A stretch of DNA of 64,000 nucleotides, taken from NCBI GenBank assembly GCA_010015745.1, contig ML978285.1:19460-83459 (forward strand). The letters are read 5' to 3'. Both the position numbers and the translations under genes were made by a program. Below, piece by piece: positions 34,217 through 45,163 of this stretch. A model generated the notes under the pieces. It did no database searches. It was not told where the DNA came from and saw nothing but the letters and a program-made list of their open reading frames with translations. The number at the start of each line of letters is the position of its first letter. Position 1 is the first letter of the stretch. The stretch is from Setomelanomma holmii (Eukaryota > Ascomycota > Dothideomycetes > Pleosporales > Phaeosphaeriaceae).

Positions 34217-37200
34217 ATGGTTGATACCTTTGCCCATGCTGGCACCACCGAGGCGTCTCTGAGCGACGATTTGGGCGCTCACGCCGTGCCAATCGCGTCC
34301 TCGAAGCCGCATTTTGCAGTGCATCGGCAACCCGAATATACTCCGCCTGCATCTCCACAGCCGCAGAACCCACATGTTTCAAAGAGGGGTTTTGGGTCTG
34401 GCCGATCTAAGCATCCGGCAAAACTGCAGATGGACACCTCAGCATCACCTGCCTACGACGGCCAGACATATAGCCCGTCCTCATCGAACAGCCCTCCGCT
34501 GCCGCCCATCGGGCTGCCTTCACCCAAGTTCCCAACCCGGCCTCGAGCGCCCTCACTCCTTCGCCATGCTGCAACCCCGTCGGCCTTCCCAATGAGCAAT
34601 GGAAATACGCGAGCAGATCAGTCTGCAGCATCACCTATCATGGCTCCCGCAATGGCCCGGCAAGGCTCAGGCCCCGGTTCGCCCGATCTGCGCGCAATCT
34701 TTAACCCTCTGGCGAGCAATCCCGTGCATCAAACTGCACACAATTGGGACTCGTTACCAGACGACGACTCTAACATCATCACGCGATCCCGTGGTCTCAC
34801 TAGCTCTTCACAGGCAGGCTTCCACCCACCGTTACGGTCCGTCACGTCCATTCCAGACTACGGTCAGCTACGGACGAACGATCGTGCCAACCTCTCGGGT
34901 ACCTACAAACCAAACCGGGGTGTTCCGAATTGGTCTCACACGGATTACTACCCTGCGCCGCCCCGTCACTTCCGTAGTGAAGAGCCCAGAGCAAGTTCCA
35001 GGTCAGGCTGGACAAATGCTTCGTCAAGCATACTGGAGGCTGGCGGGACAGAGAGGAGCAGTATCGTGACCGCACGAAGCTCTGTTGTTAGTGAGCGGCA
35101 AGCGAGTGTCTACTCGAGAGACCACTCGAGAGATCGGCTCAGAGATCGTGATGATTCACCGGAAACAATACAGACTTCCGACGTGCCCGAGGACGACTAC
35201 AACATGGACGCTGTAGATGACGTAATCGATGCGTATTGTTACGATGAGGACGATGATAAAGACTCCGAGGATCGTACGAACCAAAGCGGCTACGGCGGAC
35301 TCAGCTCTTCACCTACGCCCCTTGATTCGGAACCACCAGAACTTTCGCAAACACCTTCTCGCGATCTTGACTCCTTGAGCTCGTTCCACTCATCCGACCG
35401 GCTCAAGGATTGGGATGAGCGCCCGCTGTCCTCTCTGCACGATGCCTCCGATAGCAGTCTAGATCTGTTTGCCTCGCCACAGAAGCCGTTGCCAATTGAC
35501 CCTCCACCCGCCACTATCTATTCCGACATATCAAGTCCGCATCAGAATAGACCAAACAAGAGTGATTTTCCCCATGCAGGCATTCCACTTCATCAGCATG
35601 CAGGAACACTTCACCAGCTCTCCGACCTACCCCAGACACAACGGATCAACCAGCAAGAGAATCAGCGGGAACGGAGCGCGATGCAGCGCTCGAGTGAAGA
35701 GCTTCCCAGGCGAGCATCAGTCTCGGTACAGAAACTGGCGTTCGGCGTTCCTAGCAACAATGCCCGCTTGAATCAGATGCCTCTTGCGTCTCATCCACCT
35801 GGTGGCCGCCCCGCGAATCGCTCGCAGATGACCACAATCCAGCGCGAGATATCGAAGCTTCCTCAGCTACCGGTGAACAAGTCCAGGTTGTCCCGACAGG
35901 ATTGGGCCGATATTGACGCGTATTCGAAACGACATAGTAAGCGGCCAAGTAACACGAGAACTATCTCGACAGACTCGGTCATGGGCAAAGATGCAGCTGC
36001 TGGACTCCAATCGCCCCCACTGAAGAAATCAGAGCCGCTGCCTGAGTTGGACGAAGATGAGACGATCCCCCGACGCGCATCGACGAGCGTCTACGATAGG
36101 AAGAGTGCTTTGCTAAATTTGAGCTTGTTGGCTTCCACTACCACGAATGGATCAAAGCCAGCAACGGGACGTGGGGCACCAACGAGTTCAAATGCCAAGC
36201 AAAACGCTGGGACCACTCATTTGCGAAAGGCGGCGAGCCCGGCAGAGAGGGACAGGTACGGCTTCAAGAAGGCTTCTGACAAGATCAATGTCCAGCAGTA
36301 CAACGCCTGGAACGCAAAGTATGAAGAGCACATATCCCGTCGGAGGAATAAATGGGTCGCCTTGATGTCCAAGCAGGGTCTGTCGACCACTGATCCTACC
36401 AAATTCCCTGATATGTGCGACAAAGTCAAGCGATACGCACGGAAAGGGTACCCTCCTGAATGGCGCGGAGCGATGTGGTGGTACTATTCTGGTGGCCAGC
36501 ACACTATTACACGAAAAGAAATGGTGGGCCTTTACGCATCGCTCGTCGCTCGGGTTCAGCGAGACGAGCTCAACAAGGACGACAAAGATGCTATCGAGCG
36601 AGACCTCGATCGGACATTCCCCGACAACATACACTTCCGCCCAGAACCGGCGACCGACCTCCTAGATGGAGAGTCAGATGAGGAGCCTCAACTCATCCAG
36701 GATCTGCGAGAAGTATTGTCTTGCTTTGCGCTAAACAATCCCAGCATCGGGTACTGCCAATCGCTCAACTTCATTGCTGGTCTCCTCCTTCTCTTCATGA
36801 AGCAAGATAAGGAGCGGGCTTTCATCTTGCTCACCATCATCACCCAGAACCATCTTCCTGGTGCACATGCCAGAAGTCTTGCGAACACCGAAGTGAATGT
36901 GCTCATGATGTTGATCAAGGACTACCTTCCAAAAGTCTGGACGTCTATCAACGACACGGATCTCATCAACAGCGGGGCTGGTTCAAACGCGCACCCTAAT
37001 TCCAAGTTCCAGAGACAACCCACTGTCGCCTTGTCATGCACTTCCTGGTTCATGAGTATCTTTGTCGGTGTGCTTCCAATCGAGACCGTCCTTCGAGTCT
37101 GGGACACGTTCCTGTACGAGGGACCACGCGCATTGTACCGCTACGCCCTCGCCATCTTCAAGCTCAGCGAGCCAGAGATCCGGAAGTATCGCCCTAGCGA

Positions 37201-37501
37201 CCCTGAGATCTTCATGATTGTCCAGAACCAGCCGCGGACGTGCCTGGATCCCAATGTTCTCTATGAGCTTGCATTCGTCAAGAAAGGCTTTGGCAACCTG
37301 TCCCAGGGTGTCATCGACCAGAAGCGACTTTTCTGGCGCGAGCAGAATCTCATTGCACACCAAACAAGCGTGCGCAGCAATCGCAACAACCGCTTGGGTC
37401 CACCTCAGAGGGATGACGAGACCGATAACGACAGCATGAAGAAGAGCATGAACGGCCTGCGAAGAAAGGCCTCCAGAAAGTTCAGAAGGATGAGAGGGTA
37501 A
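34217..37501 (+). CDS. TBC-domain Rab GTPase-activating protein
   Basis: Single long exon; from the first in-frame ATG it encodes 1094 aa. Residues 1-700 are Ser/Pro-rich and disordered, with SP sites and an acidic patch. The TBC domain spans about 740-1000: KGYPPEWRGAMWWYYSGG at its start, the arginine finger in IERDLDRTFPDN (about residue 800), the glutamine finger in GYCQSLNFIAGLLLL, then CTSWFMSIFVGVLPIETVLR and VWDTFLYEGPRALYRYALAI. Both catalytic fingers are present, so GAP activity on a Rab is expected. A basic tail (RRKASRKFRRMRG) may bind membranes. It resembles the large fungal Gyp-type TBC proteins; which Rab it acts on is unknown. Confidence 0.9.
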   Translation: MVDTFAHAGTTEASLSDDLGAHAVPIASSKPHFAVHRQPEYTPPASPQPQNPHVSKRGFGSGRSKHPAKLQMDTSASPAYDGQTYSPSSSNSPPLPPIGLPSPKFPTRPRAPSLLRHAATPSAFPMSNGNTRADQSAASPIMAPAMARQGSGPGSPDLRAIFNPLASNPVHQTAHNWDSLPDDDSNIITRSRGLTSSSQAGFHPPLRSVTSIPDYGQLRTNDRANLSGTYKPNRGVPNWSHTDYYPAPPRHFRSEEPRASSRSGWTNASSSILEAGGTERSSIVTARSSVVSERQASVYSRDHSRDRLRDRDDSPETIQTSDVPEDDYNMDAVDDVIDAYCYDEDDDKDSEDRTNQSGYGGLSSSPTPLDSEPPELSQTPSRDLDSLSSFHSSDRLKDWDERPLSSLHDASDSSLDLFASPQKPLPIDPPPATIYSDISSPHQNRPNKSDFPHAGIPLHQHAGTLHQLSDLPQTQRINQQENQRERSAMQRSSEELPRRASVSVQKLAFGVPSNNARLNQMPLASHPPGGRPANRSQMTTIQREISKLPQLPVNKSRLSRQDWADIDAYSKRHSKRPSNTRTISTDSVMGKDAAAGLQSPPLKKSEPLPELDEDETIPRRASTSVYDRKSALLNLSLLASTTTNGSKPATGRGAPTSSNAKQNAGTTHLRKAASPAERDRYGFKKASDKINVQQYNAWNAKYEEHISRRRNKWVALMSKQGLSTTDPTKFPDMCDKVKRYARKGYPPEWRGAMWWYYSGGQHTITRKEMVGLYASLVARVQRDELNKDDKDAIERDLDRTFPDNIHFRPEPATDLLDGESDEEPQLIQDLREVLSCFALNNPSIGYCQSLNFIAGLLLLFMKQDKERAFILLTIITQNHLPGAHARSLANTEVNVLMMLIKDYLPKVWTSINDTDLINSGAGSNAHPNSKFQRQPTVALSCTSWFMSIFVGVLPIETVLRVWDTFLYEGPRALYRYALAIFKLSEPEIRKYRPSDPEIFMIVQNQPRTCLDPNVLYELAFVKKGFGNLSQGVIDQKRLFWREQNLIAHQTSVRSNRNNRLGPPQRDDETDNDSMKKSMNGLRRKASRKFRRMRG

Positions 37502-38680
37502 TCAGCCTACCTCTATACAACACATTCTTGGCGACATGTATTTTTTTCTGTTTTTGATACACACATCACGGCCGATTGAACCTCAAAACATAGCGAGGAG
37601 TTGATTTGAATTTTTTTGTATAATACTTAACCATATACCCCGTTTGTGTGGGCGGCGAGTGGGATGGACATTAGCAGGTAGAAATAGTTGCGCAGAGCAC
37701 AGTGCTTGGCTTTAAGCTGGAGGACGGATGGGTTAGGCTTGTTGGGTAATGATCACGATGTTATGACCCTTCAACTATTCCTCTTGATTTATGCAAGATG
37801 TGGTACATTTCTTCTTGGTGCCAATGCCATTCCCAAGGACGTGCTTTCAGCCTCACATTCGAGCATACAAGAAAAGTCTCCTGGCAATTTTTTTACTAAC
37901 ATGCAGGGCTGAGAAACTCGAGATTCTCGTGCTCTTTTTTTGGGAATCCAGGAAACTATCGTGCTAACGCTGACCCTGCCGAGATGGCATCGTACAACCT
38001 CATGAGGCAAGGGAGAGTTCTAGGGGTCCGTGCATCTTACTCCATGCGTGAAAGCGCCTGCGAGCTCAGCCGCTCTAAGTGAGTCACATTCACATGATCA
38101 CGCGTCGCGGAAGTCTCGCCGACTTTGTGTGGATCGAATCTCGTTAAGTCATGAAGCGCACATATTCAAAAGTCGCGTTCGCGATGCGCTTGAGTGCTAT
38201 GTCTGTTCTGTCGAGGTAGCAACTGTTCACATACGTCATTAGCCAGCTGTGTTGTCATTACAAGGCAGCAGGCATGTCCCATGTTCTTCCAGTGCGCCAA
38301 ATCAACATTGCAGCCTTAGTTGCCTGACTTGCTGCCCGTCCAACCACAGAGCCCGACAACGCCATTGACGAATAAGAGTCTTGTTGTCCATGCAGGTGTT
38401 GCACTGCCGCCCCGTAGGCTGCAGGGGTGAAGCTTGGCAGGGCTAATACTGGCTTCCATATAAGCCCAGCCTTCCCCCACAGGTCAGGCTTCACGCCTCT
38501 CAGACAAGCCTCAGCTCGACAAAGAAAGTGTGTATCTCGCGATACACATTGAGTTCCTCGGACCAGCACTTTTGCCATCAAAAGCGCCAATTCGAGAGCT
38601 TCCAGAGCTTCCATATTCAGCGTCACCTGTCACTCATTAAAATTCATTCGCTAACCAAAACGATTCGTTTCTTCGCCAAC
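37502..38680. other. intergenic, no gene seen
   Basis: Contains the TBC 3' end with T-rich runs near 37540 and 37610 that could carry polyadenylation signals, and the BTB promoter. No coding signal. Confidence 0.45.
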
Positions 38681-39529
38681 ATGTTCGGAAAACGTTCATT
38701 CGCTAGTTCGAAGGATCGCTCGGGCAAGATAACTAAACAGCCGAAGAAATCGTTCCGCGATGCTTCGAAGATGAAGATGGTCGAGAAGCAGGATATTCGA
38801 ATGCAGTCTCGCAAGGACAGTCCGATGATGGAGAGCGCGTCGCCAAATCTCACTGCGGCCATTGTCACAGTGTGCGTTGGTCGCGATCAACGATTGTTTG
38901 CAGCCCACGAAGATGTGCTCTCTCATTCGCCCTTCTTCGCAGATATGCTACGAGGACAGTTCTTCGAATCTTCTGCGAATCGACGCATCGACCTGCCGGA
39001 CGAAGAGCCTGAGGTTTTCTCCTGTATCCTTGAGTACCTCTACAAGGGGGATTATTATCCCACTTTGACGTTCGACAAGCGTCGAGCGACCTGGATGCTT
39101 GAGGGAGCTGTCAGCTCACCGGACCCAAATAGAACCGACCGGGGCTGCTCTGTTGAGCCGACGCTGTTCCACTCAGGTGTTGGTGACGTGATTCTACGCG
39201 ATACTGCCATATATTGCGCAGCTGAGCGGTACCAACTCAGCGAGCTCAAGAAGGTAGCTCTGCGCAAGCAGGGTCTGCAGTCAGGCATCGAAGTGGGAGT
39301 CATTCTACGATCCGCCCGCTATGCCTATGAAAACACACCTGAAACGGACTCGGCTCTCAGAGCGCATTACCTCGCCCTGATCATCCGCAGCCGAAAAACT
39401 TTTAAGCGCAGCGGAACCATGCAGATGGAAATGGAAGTGGGGGGAAAGATGTTCTTCGACTTGTTCGTAGCGATGTGTAACCACGTCGATGACCTCAGCC
39501 ACCCCCTGGGCACGCCCAGGACTATCTGA
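38681..39529 (+). CDS. BTB/POZ-domain protein
   Basis: Single exon, 282 aa. The first 60 residues are Lys/Ser-rich. The BTB fold follows: AAIVTVCVGRDQRLFAAHED (strand and helix), VLSHSPFFADMLRGQFFES, then RIDLPDEEPEVFSCILEYLY and KGDYYPTL. A stretch of about 40 residues (130-170, with SSPDPNRTDRGC) interrupts the fold before YCAAERYQLSELKKVAL, as in many fungal BTB proteins. BTB domains dimerise and can bind Cul3, so a ligase adaptor role is possible. No second domain (Kelch, zinc finger) is present. The start MFGKRSF follows a C/T-rich leader. Confidence 0.85.
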   Translation: MFGKRSFASSKDRSGKITKQPKKSFRDASKMKMVEKQDIRMQSRKDSPMMESASPNLTAAIVTVCVGRDQRLFAAHEDVLSHSPFFADMLRGQFFESSANRRIDLPDEEPEVFSCILEYLYKGDYYPTLTFDKRRATWMLEGAVSSPDPNRTDRGCSVEPTLFHSGVGDVILRDTAIYCAAERYQLSELKKVALRKQGLQSGIEVGVILRSARYAYENTPETDSALRAHYLALIIRSRKTFKRSGTMQMEMEVGGKMFFDLFVAMCNHVDDLSHPLGTPRTI

Positions 39530-40325
39530 GGCATCCCACTTCGCCGAACCTGTTGCAAGACACCCGCAAACATACACAACCGGAGTTCACCAACTTGAAC
39601 AACTTCACAACTCCAAACTCAACGCAAATTGCCAGCAAGCGAAGTATGCACCTCGCTCTCTCACGGACAAGAAAAACCAAAAACATGTGATGGATTGATT
39701 CCATCAATGGCTTTCGTCGGCGTCGGAACGGCTGGTTGTATGCATTGTTATTCCACTCCTACCTTGTCTCTTTACCCCGTGAAGTTTGCTCATCCCTACC
39801 ACGTCCCTCCCCGAACCTGTATCACCTATCTATTTCTTCTACCCCTTCTGCTTGCAGAGGAGTACACGACGACATTCGAAGCTGCGTTTCCTTTGTTTGA
39901 GTTGGTGGAAATGGAATGGAGAGGTGTTGTTGATAGGCTTGGAGCGCAGGGACAACATTTCCGGATGCATGGTAATGCGATGGTCGAGATGGACCGTGCT
40001 GGAAGAGTTTCTTCCTAGAGAAGAGCTCATGTCGCGGGACAGATTGACTGAGACCGCTGAATGGACAGATTGGCTGTGGAGGATGTAGCGGCGTATAATT
40101 TAAACCCGGTCGCCGCTATAATCAGTGCTTCCCGTAGTGATGATTCCATGTGATGTCTTGTTTCAGTGCTACGAAGTTCTCTTAGCTCTTGATCTAGAAG
40201 CCGAACTCGCCTATGCAGTATCTCGTTGCTCAACAAGGAACACAGCATAATGGTGAATCTATGTTCTACTGCATACAAGAGGCCTGGTCTACGAGATATC
40301 CCAAACGCCGTCGCACGAGGCTGAG
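39530..40325. other. convergent 3' region, no confident gene
   Basis: Between the 3' ends of the BTB and inositol monophosphatase genes. A 129-codon frame at 39629-40018 has no recognisable motif and lies antisense or downstream of known genes; left out. Confidence 0.4.
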
Positions 40326-41249
40326 TTATATTCCGACCTCGAATGCGCCATCGACGAGGCCCCAGAACTCCTCGATCACCTCCTTCTGTCCCTTACCTCC
40401 CCTTACCGCAAAGTAACGCCTCTCGTCTATCCTTGGGTTCCAATTTCCAGGATTCGCGTCTACCATCTTCCCACCTGACTCTGTCAATATTACCCAACCA
40501 GCGCACACGTCCCAAGCCCAACATCCTGCCTCCCAATAGATATCTAACCCGCCGCTTGCAACTCCGCAAAGGTTCAGGGCAGCGGATCCAAACGATCGCA
40601 GACCATGTACCATACCTCCGCCATCCTCCTTAGTCGCTGCTAATCGCTTGAACGTCTCGTTCTTAACCTTGAAATCATTCCCTGACCTGTCTGATCCCCA
40701 CTCCACCGCGACCAAACATGAATTCAGTGTCTCAAGCGGAGTAGGCGGCGATAACGGGAGCTTATGTGTTTGATTCAGATACGCGCCTTGTCCTTTGATC
40801 GCAGAGTATAGTGTTTGTGTGAAAGGGTTATAGACGATGCCTATTGTGGGCTCGAGATCGACGGCGAAACCGAGCGAGATAGACACGTATGGGTACCGAT
40901 GTACGAAGTTCGTCGTGCCGTCTATCGGATCGCAAATGAATGTCGGAGCAGCTGTGAGCTTGTTGCCGGGCTTGTATGTTTCTTCGCCCATGAATGGGAA
41001 GTCTGGATAGCGTTTGCGCAGGGATGTAGAGACTAGGGTTTCGACAACACGATCGGTTTCGGTGACGAGATCAACAGCTTTGGCATATTAGACTCTCTCC
41101 TAGACAAGGCTGTTTATGTTTCGAAGCTTACAATTCTTCTTTGAGCTTGCGTCTTCAGTCGTGGGCTTTGCAGCGACAATACGCTCTCCAGCCTGTTTGG
41201 CGATGGAGATCATAAAGTCATGGATCTCTCGAAGGTTGAGGTTTGCCAT
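40326..41249 (-). CDS. inositol-1-monophosphatase family
   Basis: Two exons (41249-41132, 41077-40326; 54-nt intron) encode 289 aa, normal for the family. It dephosphorylates myo-inositol phosphate in a Mg-dependent, Li-sensitive way; the quinate-cluster protein QutG is a relative. Metal ligands are visible: Glu71 in FMGEET, Asp89 and Asp92 in CDPIDGTTNFVHRYP, and a later Asp in CWAWDVCAGWVILTESGG. The N-terminal helix NLREIHDFMISIAKQAGERI and the junction SVDLVTETDRVVE are also typical. No quinate-pathway genes lie next to it, so the inositol role is preferred. Confidence 0.92.
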
Positions 41250-41676
41250 TGTGACTTGTGAGAGTATATGAGACCCGCGAAAAATAGAATTGAGTGATGC
41301 TTCTACAAAAGTCTGGAGCTCCAACAGCTTCCAACGTCACAGGTGGCTAGTGGGCCCCTCGGCGGGGCAGGGTCCATCGACACAGATCTGCAGGGACCAC
41401 CACGTGGGGTCCACGCCAGGGCAATACGCACCTTCGAAAGGAACAACTCTTAGCAAACATCACCTCATGCATCGAAGAAATGTCCATCAAGAGCGCCGCG
41501 CTGCACGTGGCCGATGAGTGATTCACAAAGAAGATACATTGCCGCTTTTCATATAGAACGAATTATTCGAAGACGACGCGGACAAACGCACACGTTCCTG
41601 GCACGAGGGTAATTGTTACCATTATCCATCAATGTATCGTACAAGACTGAAGCGAAACGACAAGGCAGACAGGACA
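41250..41676. other. intergenic, promoter of the inositol monophosphatase gene
   Basis: No coding signal. The region leads into the second minisatellite. Confidence 0.4.
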
Positions 41677-41780
41677 TTGCTGATGTTATCTATTGCTGAT
41701 GCTATCTATTGCTGATGTTATCTATTGCTGATGTTATCTATTGCTGATGTTATCTATTGCTGATGTTATCTATTGCTGAT
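41677..41780 (+). repeat. 16-bp minisatellite, about 6.5 copies
   Basis: Tandem copies of ttgctgatgttatcta; one copy carries a T-to-C change (gctatc). It sits 117 bp downstream of the 3' end of the aldo/keto reductase pseudogene. Unrelated in sequence to the 31-kb array although the unit length is the same. Confidence 0.95.
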
Positions 41781-41896
41781 GAAGTGCCTATGGTGCAGAG
41801 GTTGCAAGATTCATGGAAAGCAGAAAAATGTTCGTCAGTTGAAAGTCGAATCATGCCCTTCAAAAGGTCTTTCTCCCAAGAGTGAGCGGCACCATT

Positions 41897-43089
41897 TTAA
41901 GCCTCTTTTGCTGTGTCCACATAGCTCAGGGCCTTAGCTTCAGGCGTAGATCGAAAGCCTGCTAATTCAATGCTCTCGACAAATTTGCGGATTTCGGCTT
42001 CCTCGTCATCGGACAGAATTATCTCAAGAGCGTCCCAATTCTCTTTCAGATACTTTTGCTTCTTGGTACCAGGAATTGCAAACATCTCGGAACCTTGTTT
42101 CAAGATCCAAGCAAGAGTCAATTGAGCCACCGAGCACTGCTTCTTGCTAGCGAAGGCCTCCAGCTGCCCGACAGCTTTTGCGTTAGTCGGAAGATTCTCC
42201 TCACTCCACCATGGCATTAGCTTTGCACGAATGTCATCGGCCCCACTGACTGAGTCTTGGGTGGTGAATGCGCCGGTCGGTAAGTAAGCCTCTGCCCAGA
42301 GGAGACGAGCAGACCACGGCGACACCTAGCTCGCGACACGTCGCAAGAAGAGCAATGCCTTCGTCACTTTCGATGCTGCGCACGAAAGGTGAATATGCGG
42401 TCTAGATCGCGGCGACTTGTGCGATCTTGCAAGCCCGTCGCAGAGCCGTGGAACTTACGCCACAAAGCCTGATGTGCTTAATCTTTCCTTCCCTAGTCGC
42501 TGTCAGTCTCTGCCTCGATATCAATTCTCAAAGGATTACCAAAACTTTTGAAGATCTACCATCGCTCGCATCGTTTCTTCGACCGGCGTTTCAAGATTCA
42601 CGCGGTGTGCATAGACTATGTACCGGTCAGCGTTAGGGTCTTGAACGTTGATAGGCTCACTGACATAGGTCGATACTTTCAACGCCCAACTTTGCCAGGC
42701 TGGACTCGCATGCTTTCTTGCAGTACTCTGCGGTGCTGTCTACGCCGAGCATTTTCAGACCGTCCATGATCAAGCCGAACTTGGTGGCGAGAAAGACCTT
42801 GTCCCTCTTCCCGCTCTGCCGGAACCAACGGCCTAACATTTCTTCACCCTCACCATAGATGCTCGAAGCTGTCAGTCTCAGCAACCGAGGGATGGCAGTG
42901 ATCGTACTCGGAAGTGTCCCAGAAGGTGGCTCCAAGCTCAACGGCGTAGTCGAGGAACTTGAATTACTCTTGTTCATTCGGTGGTGTGCCATAGACGCCG
43001 GCTGACACGCCCATGAGACCAAGACCAAGCGCCGGTATATTTGGACCATCCTTGCCAAGGACGCGCAGATACGCTTGCTGAGAGGCCAT
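41897..43089 (-). pseudogene. aldo/keto reductase pseudogene
   Basis: Reading the family frame with three short introns (42907-42862, 42664-42616, 42539-42493) recovers an aldo/keto reductase from ALGLGLMGVSAGVYG to SYVDTAKEA. It is broken in three places: TAA at codon 42 (42966-42964), TAG at 42404-42402 where relatives have Gln, and a 4-nt duplication near 42275-42282 that shifts the frame just before GAFTTQDSVSG. Intact motifs include IYGEGEEMLGRWFRQSGKRD, KVFLATKFG, and near the end AIPGTKKQKYLKENW. Enzymes of this type reduce aldehydes with NADPH. Both nonsense codons are one C-to-T change from Gln codons. It is divergent from a dead regulator gene. Confidence 0.85.
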
Positions 43090-43500
43090 GTCGTCCAAGT
43101 CAGATTGATGCAGTGTGGACTAGCGAGAGAATGAACTGCAGTGTAATGTGGGCAGCTCAAGGGCCTGTTTTCCATACATATTTATACTTGATGTGTTCAA
43201 CACCTGTTCGCACTGTTCGGACTCCTTGGCCTCTCTCAAGTCCGACATATCAGCTTTCTATGACCTTTTCGATCTCCGTAAAGGTGTGACTGGTTCGATA
43301 TTTTGCCAAAACGTATGCTGACTACTCCTTCTTCACACATTCTTTCAGCGTCCAATCACCGGCCGAGAATTCCGAGCATATGCAGAACAACCTAGCTGCA
43401 TCTAGTATAGCCTCGAACAAACCAGGCTTACAAGATGGATCGGTACTCACCATAACCTTCCTTCCACTGTCTCTCATGAGCGGTCAATCTGCTCGCCTCG
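43090..43500. promoter_or_regulatory. divergent spacer of the decayed reductase/regulator pair
   Basis: About 410 bp between the two pseudogene starts, once the shared promoter. No regulator site (for example CGG-N-CCG) could be assigned with confidence. Confidence 0.35.
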
Positions 43501-45163
43501 ATGCCGCACACCAGGTCCGGATGTCGGACATGCAAGTCAGTCAGCCGAGCAACAGCTAGCGATGCTTGAGGGGTACTAACCGACGACAGATCCCTCAAGT
43601 TGAAGTGTGATGGAGGCCGCCCAGCGTGTCGTAGGTGCGTCTCGACCAGGCGAACATGTAGTGGCTACGGAACCTGGGGTGATGGAGGTACTAGTAACCT
43701 TCAGTCACGGCTCGAAGTCGGATCCTCAACCCATAGCACTGGCCCTCTTTTAGCTCCAATCGTCAGGCGAGTCAGCAAAGAGGAGAGCATCTACTTCGCG
43801 TGGTATCAGCATAAAACTGCAAAGTAACTCCCGGGCGCATTTGTGACAACATTTTGGAGCTCTTTGTTGTACAAAGCAAGCATGGAAGAGCCGGCTGTTC
43901 TCAACGCCATGCTTACACTAAGCTCTGCGCATAAGGGTGGCACATTACATCAAGCTACAGCGCCGCGTGCTCAGCACAGTCTCGACGAGCGCTTCTTGTT
44001 GCAGCACTACAGCGCATCCATCAACGGTCTGGCGCCGCACCTCGTCGGTCGAAACCGATACTCGTTACGCGTCGTCCTAATTACATGCATGCTCTTCATA
44101 TTGTTTGGAATATCTTCGCGGAAATATTCGCTCCGCGCAAGTTCATCTTCACAGTGGTCTATCGGTCCTTGCGTCCTTTCAGAAAGCGTCAGGCTCGACA
44201 GGAAGCACTGCTGTTACGCGTAGGCACGAATCGGATGATGAATGCATCAGGGAAGCAATGGTGCGGCTGTACGTTCAGCGAGAACTGTTCAGCCAATTCC
44301 AACAACCTATAAGCTTGAGTTTCCACCACTTGACAATACCCGCACAAGAACCACCACGTTTTCTTACTTATGACCTTGCTTGGCAACACCTGGAGCGTGT
44401 CTTCTGCCGGATATCCGAACTCACCAGCATCGGCCAGCCAGAGACATTGGAGAATGCACCAAGTCAGCCAGGATGCACACGAGCTCTGGAACAGGCTGCC
44501 ATTCGGGCCCAGCTCGCGCAATGGCTCAATGTCTTCGAAGTTTCCGAACCTGACCTCGTCGCCCAGGAACCCAGTCTACGCGCCAGCAATCTTCTTCGTG
44601 GATACCACTCCATGGCGCGCATCATGGCTGCGACTTGTCATTCAAGCCCAGGTGACGAGTCAGTCTACGATAATCACATAGAGGATTTCCTCGCCATACT
44701 GACCCCTTCAATCAAGCTCTGAACTATTCGGTCTACTGCGCTCCTAAAGGACAACTACAAGCTCATCGTAGACATGTCAAGGTCAATCATCGACATGGGC
44801 TGGCTTCCGCCGCTGTACTACACCGCCCTCAAGTGTCGTGTTCGTCCCATCAGATGGCATGCTGTTCGTCTGCTCCACTGCACCTTTCACAAGGAGGGCA
44901 TTTGGGATTCGAGGATCTGCGCAAGCGTTGCGCGGGCCATGGTGCGATTGGAAGAGATAGACTTTCACGGCGAGGAAGACTTATGTCTTGGCTTCGCACT
45001 GGAAGATGTTCCGGGTCCAAAGCAAGTGTCCGAGCCAATGTTGCCGCAGGAGTGTCGGATCAGCCAAGTCAAGGTTGATTTGCCTGAGGGACCTAGTGAG
45101 AGTGTGACTGTCCACTTTGAGCAGTATGGGTTCTGGCGCACGATTGAAGTTGGTATTATATGA
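43501..45163 (+). pseudogene. Zn2Cys6 fungal transcription factor, pseudogene
   Basis: Start at ATG 43501; a 54-nt intron (43536-43589) restores a Zn2Cys6 binuclear cluster: MPHTRSGCRTCK joined to SLKLKCDGGRPACRRC and TRRTCSGYG, with correct Cys spacing. The fungal transcription-factor middle region follows (FWSSLLYKASMEEPAVLNAM, RVVLITCMLF, then EYLRGNIRSAQVHLHSGLSV). Lesions are TAA at 43825-43827 between HKTAK and LPGAF, one extra T near 44102 that shifts the frame inside the conserved LF-C-LEYLRGN region, and TGA at 44720-44722. The frame resumes after each (GWLPPLYYTALKC, HKEGIWDSRICASVARAMV). It probably regulated the divergent reductase gene. Confidence 0.85.

Noticed and set aside
39629..40018. 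129-codon frame between the BTB and phosphatase genes
   Set aside because: No motif; lies in a convergent 3' region.
42402..42964. Explaining the reductase stops as introns
   Set aside because: GT near TAA (GAGTAATTC) has no matching acceptor that keeps the family frame, and an intron ending at the 42404 TAG would remove conserved coding sequence (SSTALRRACKIAQVAA).
40326..45163. Quinate utilisation cluster (QutG-like plus regulator)
   Set aside because: No dehydrogenase, dehydratase or transporter of that pathway is nearby; the phosphatase is a general inositol monophosphatase.
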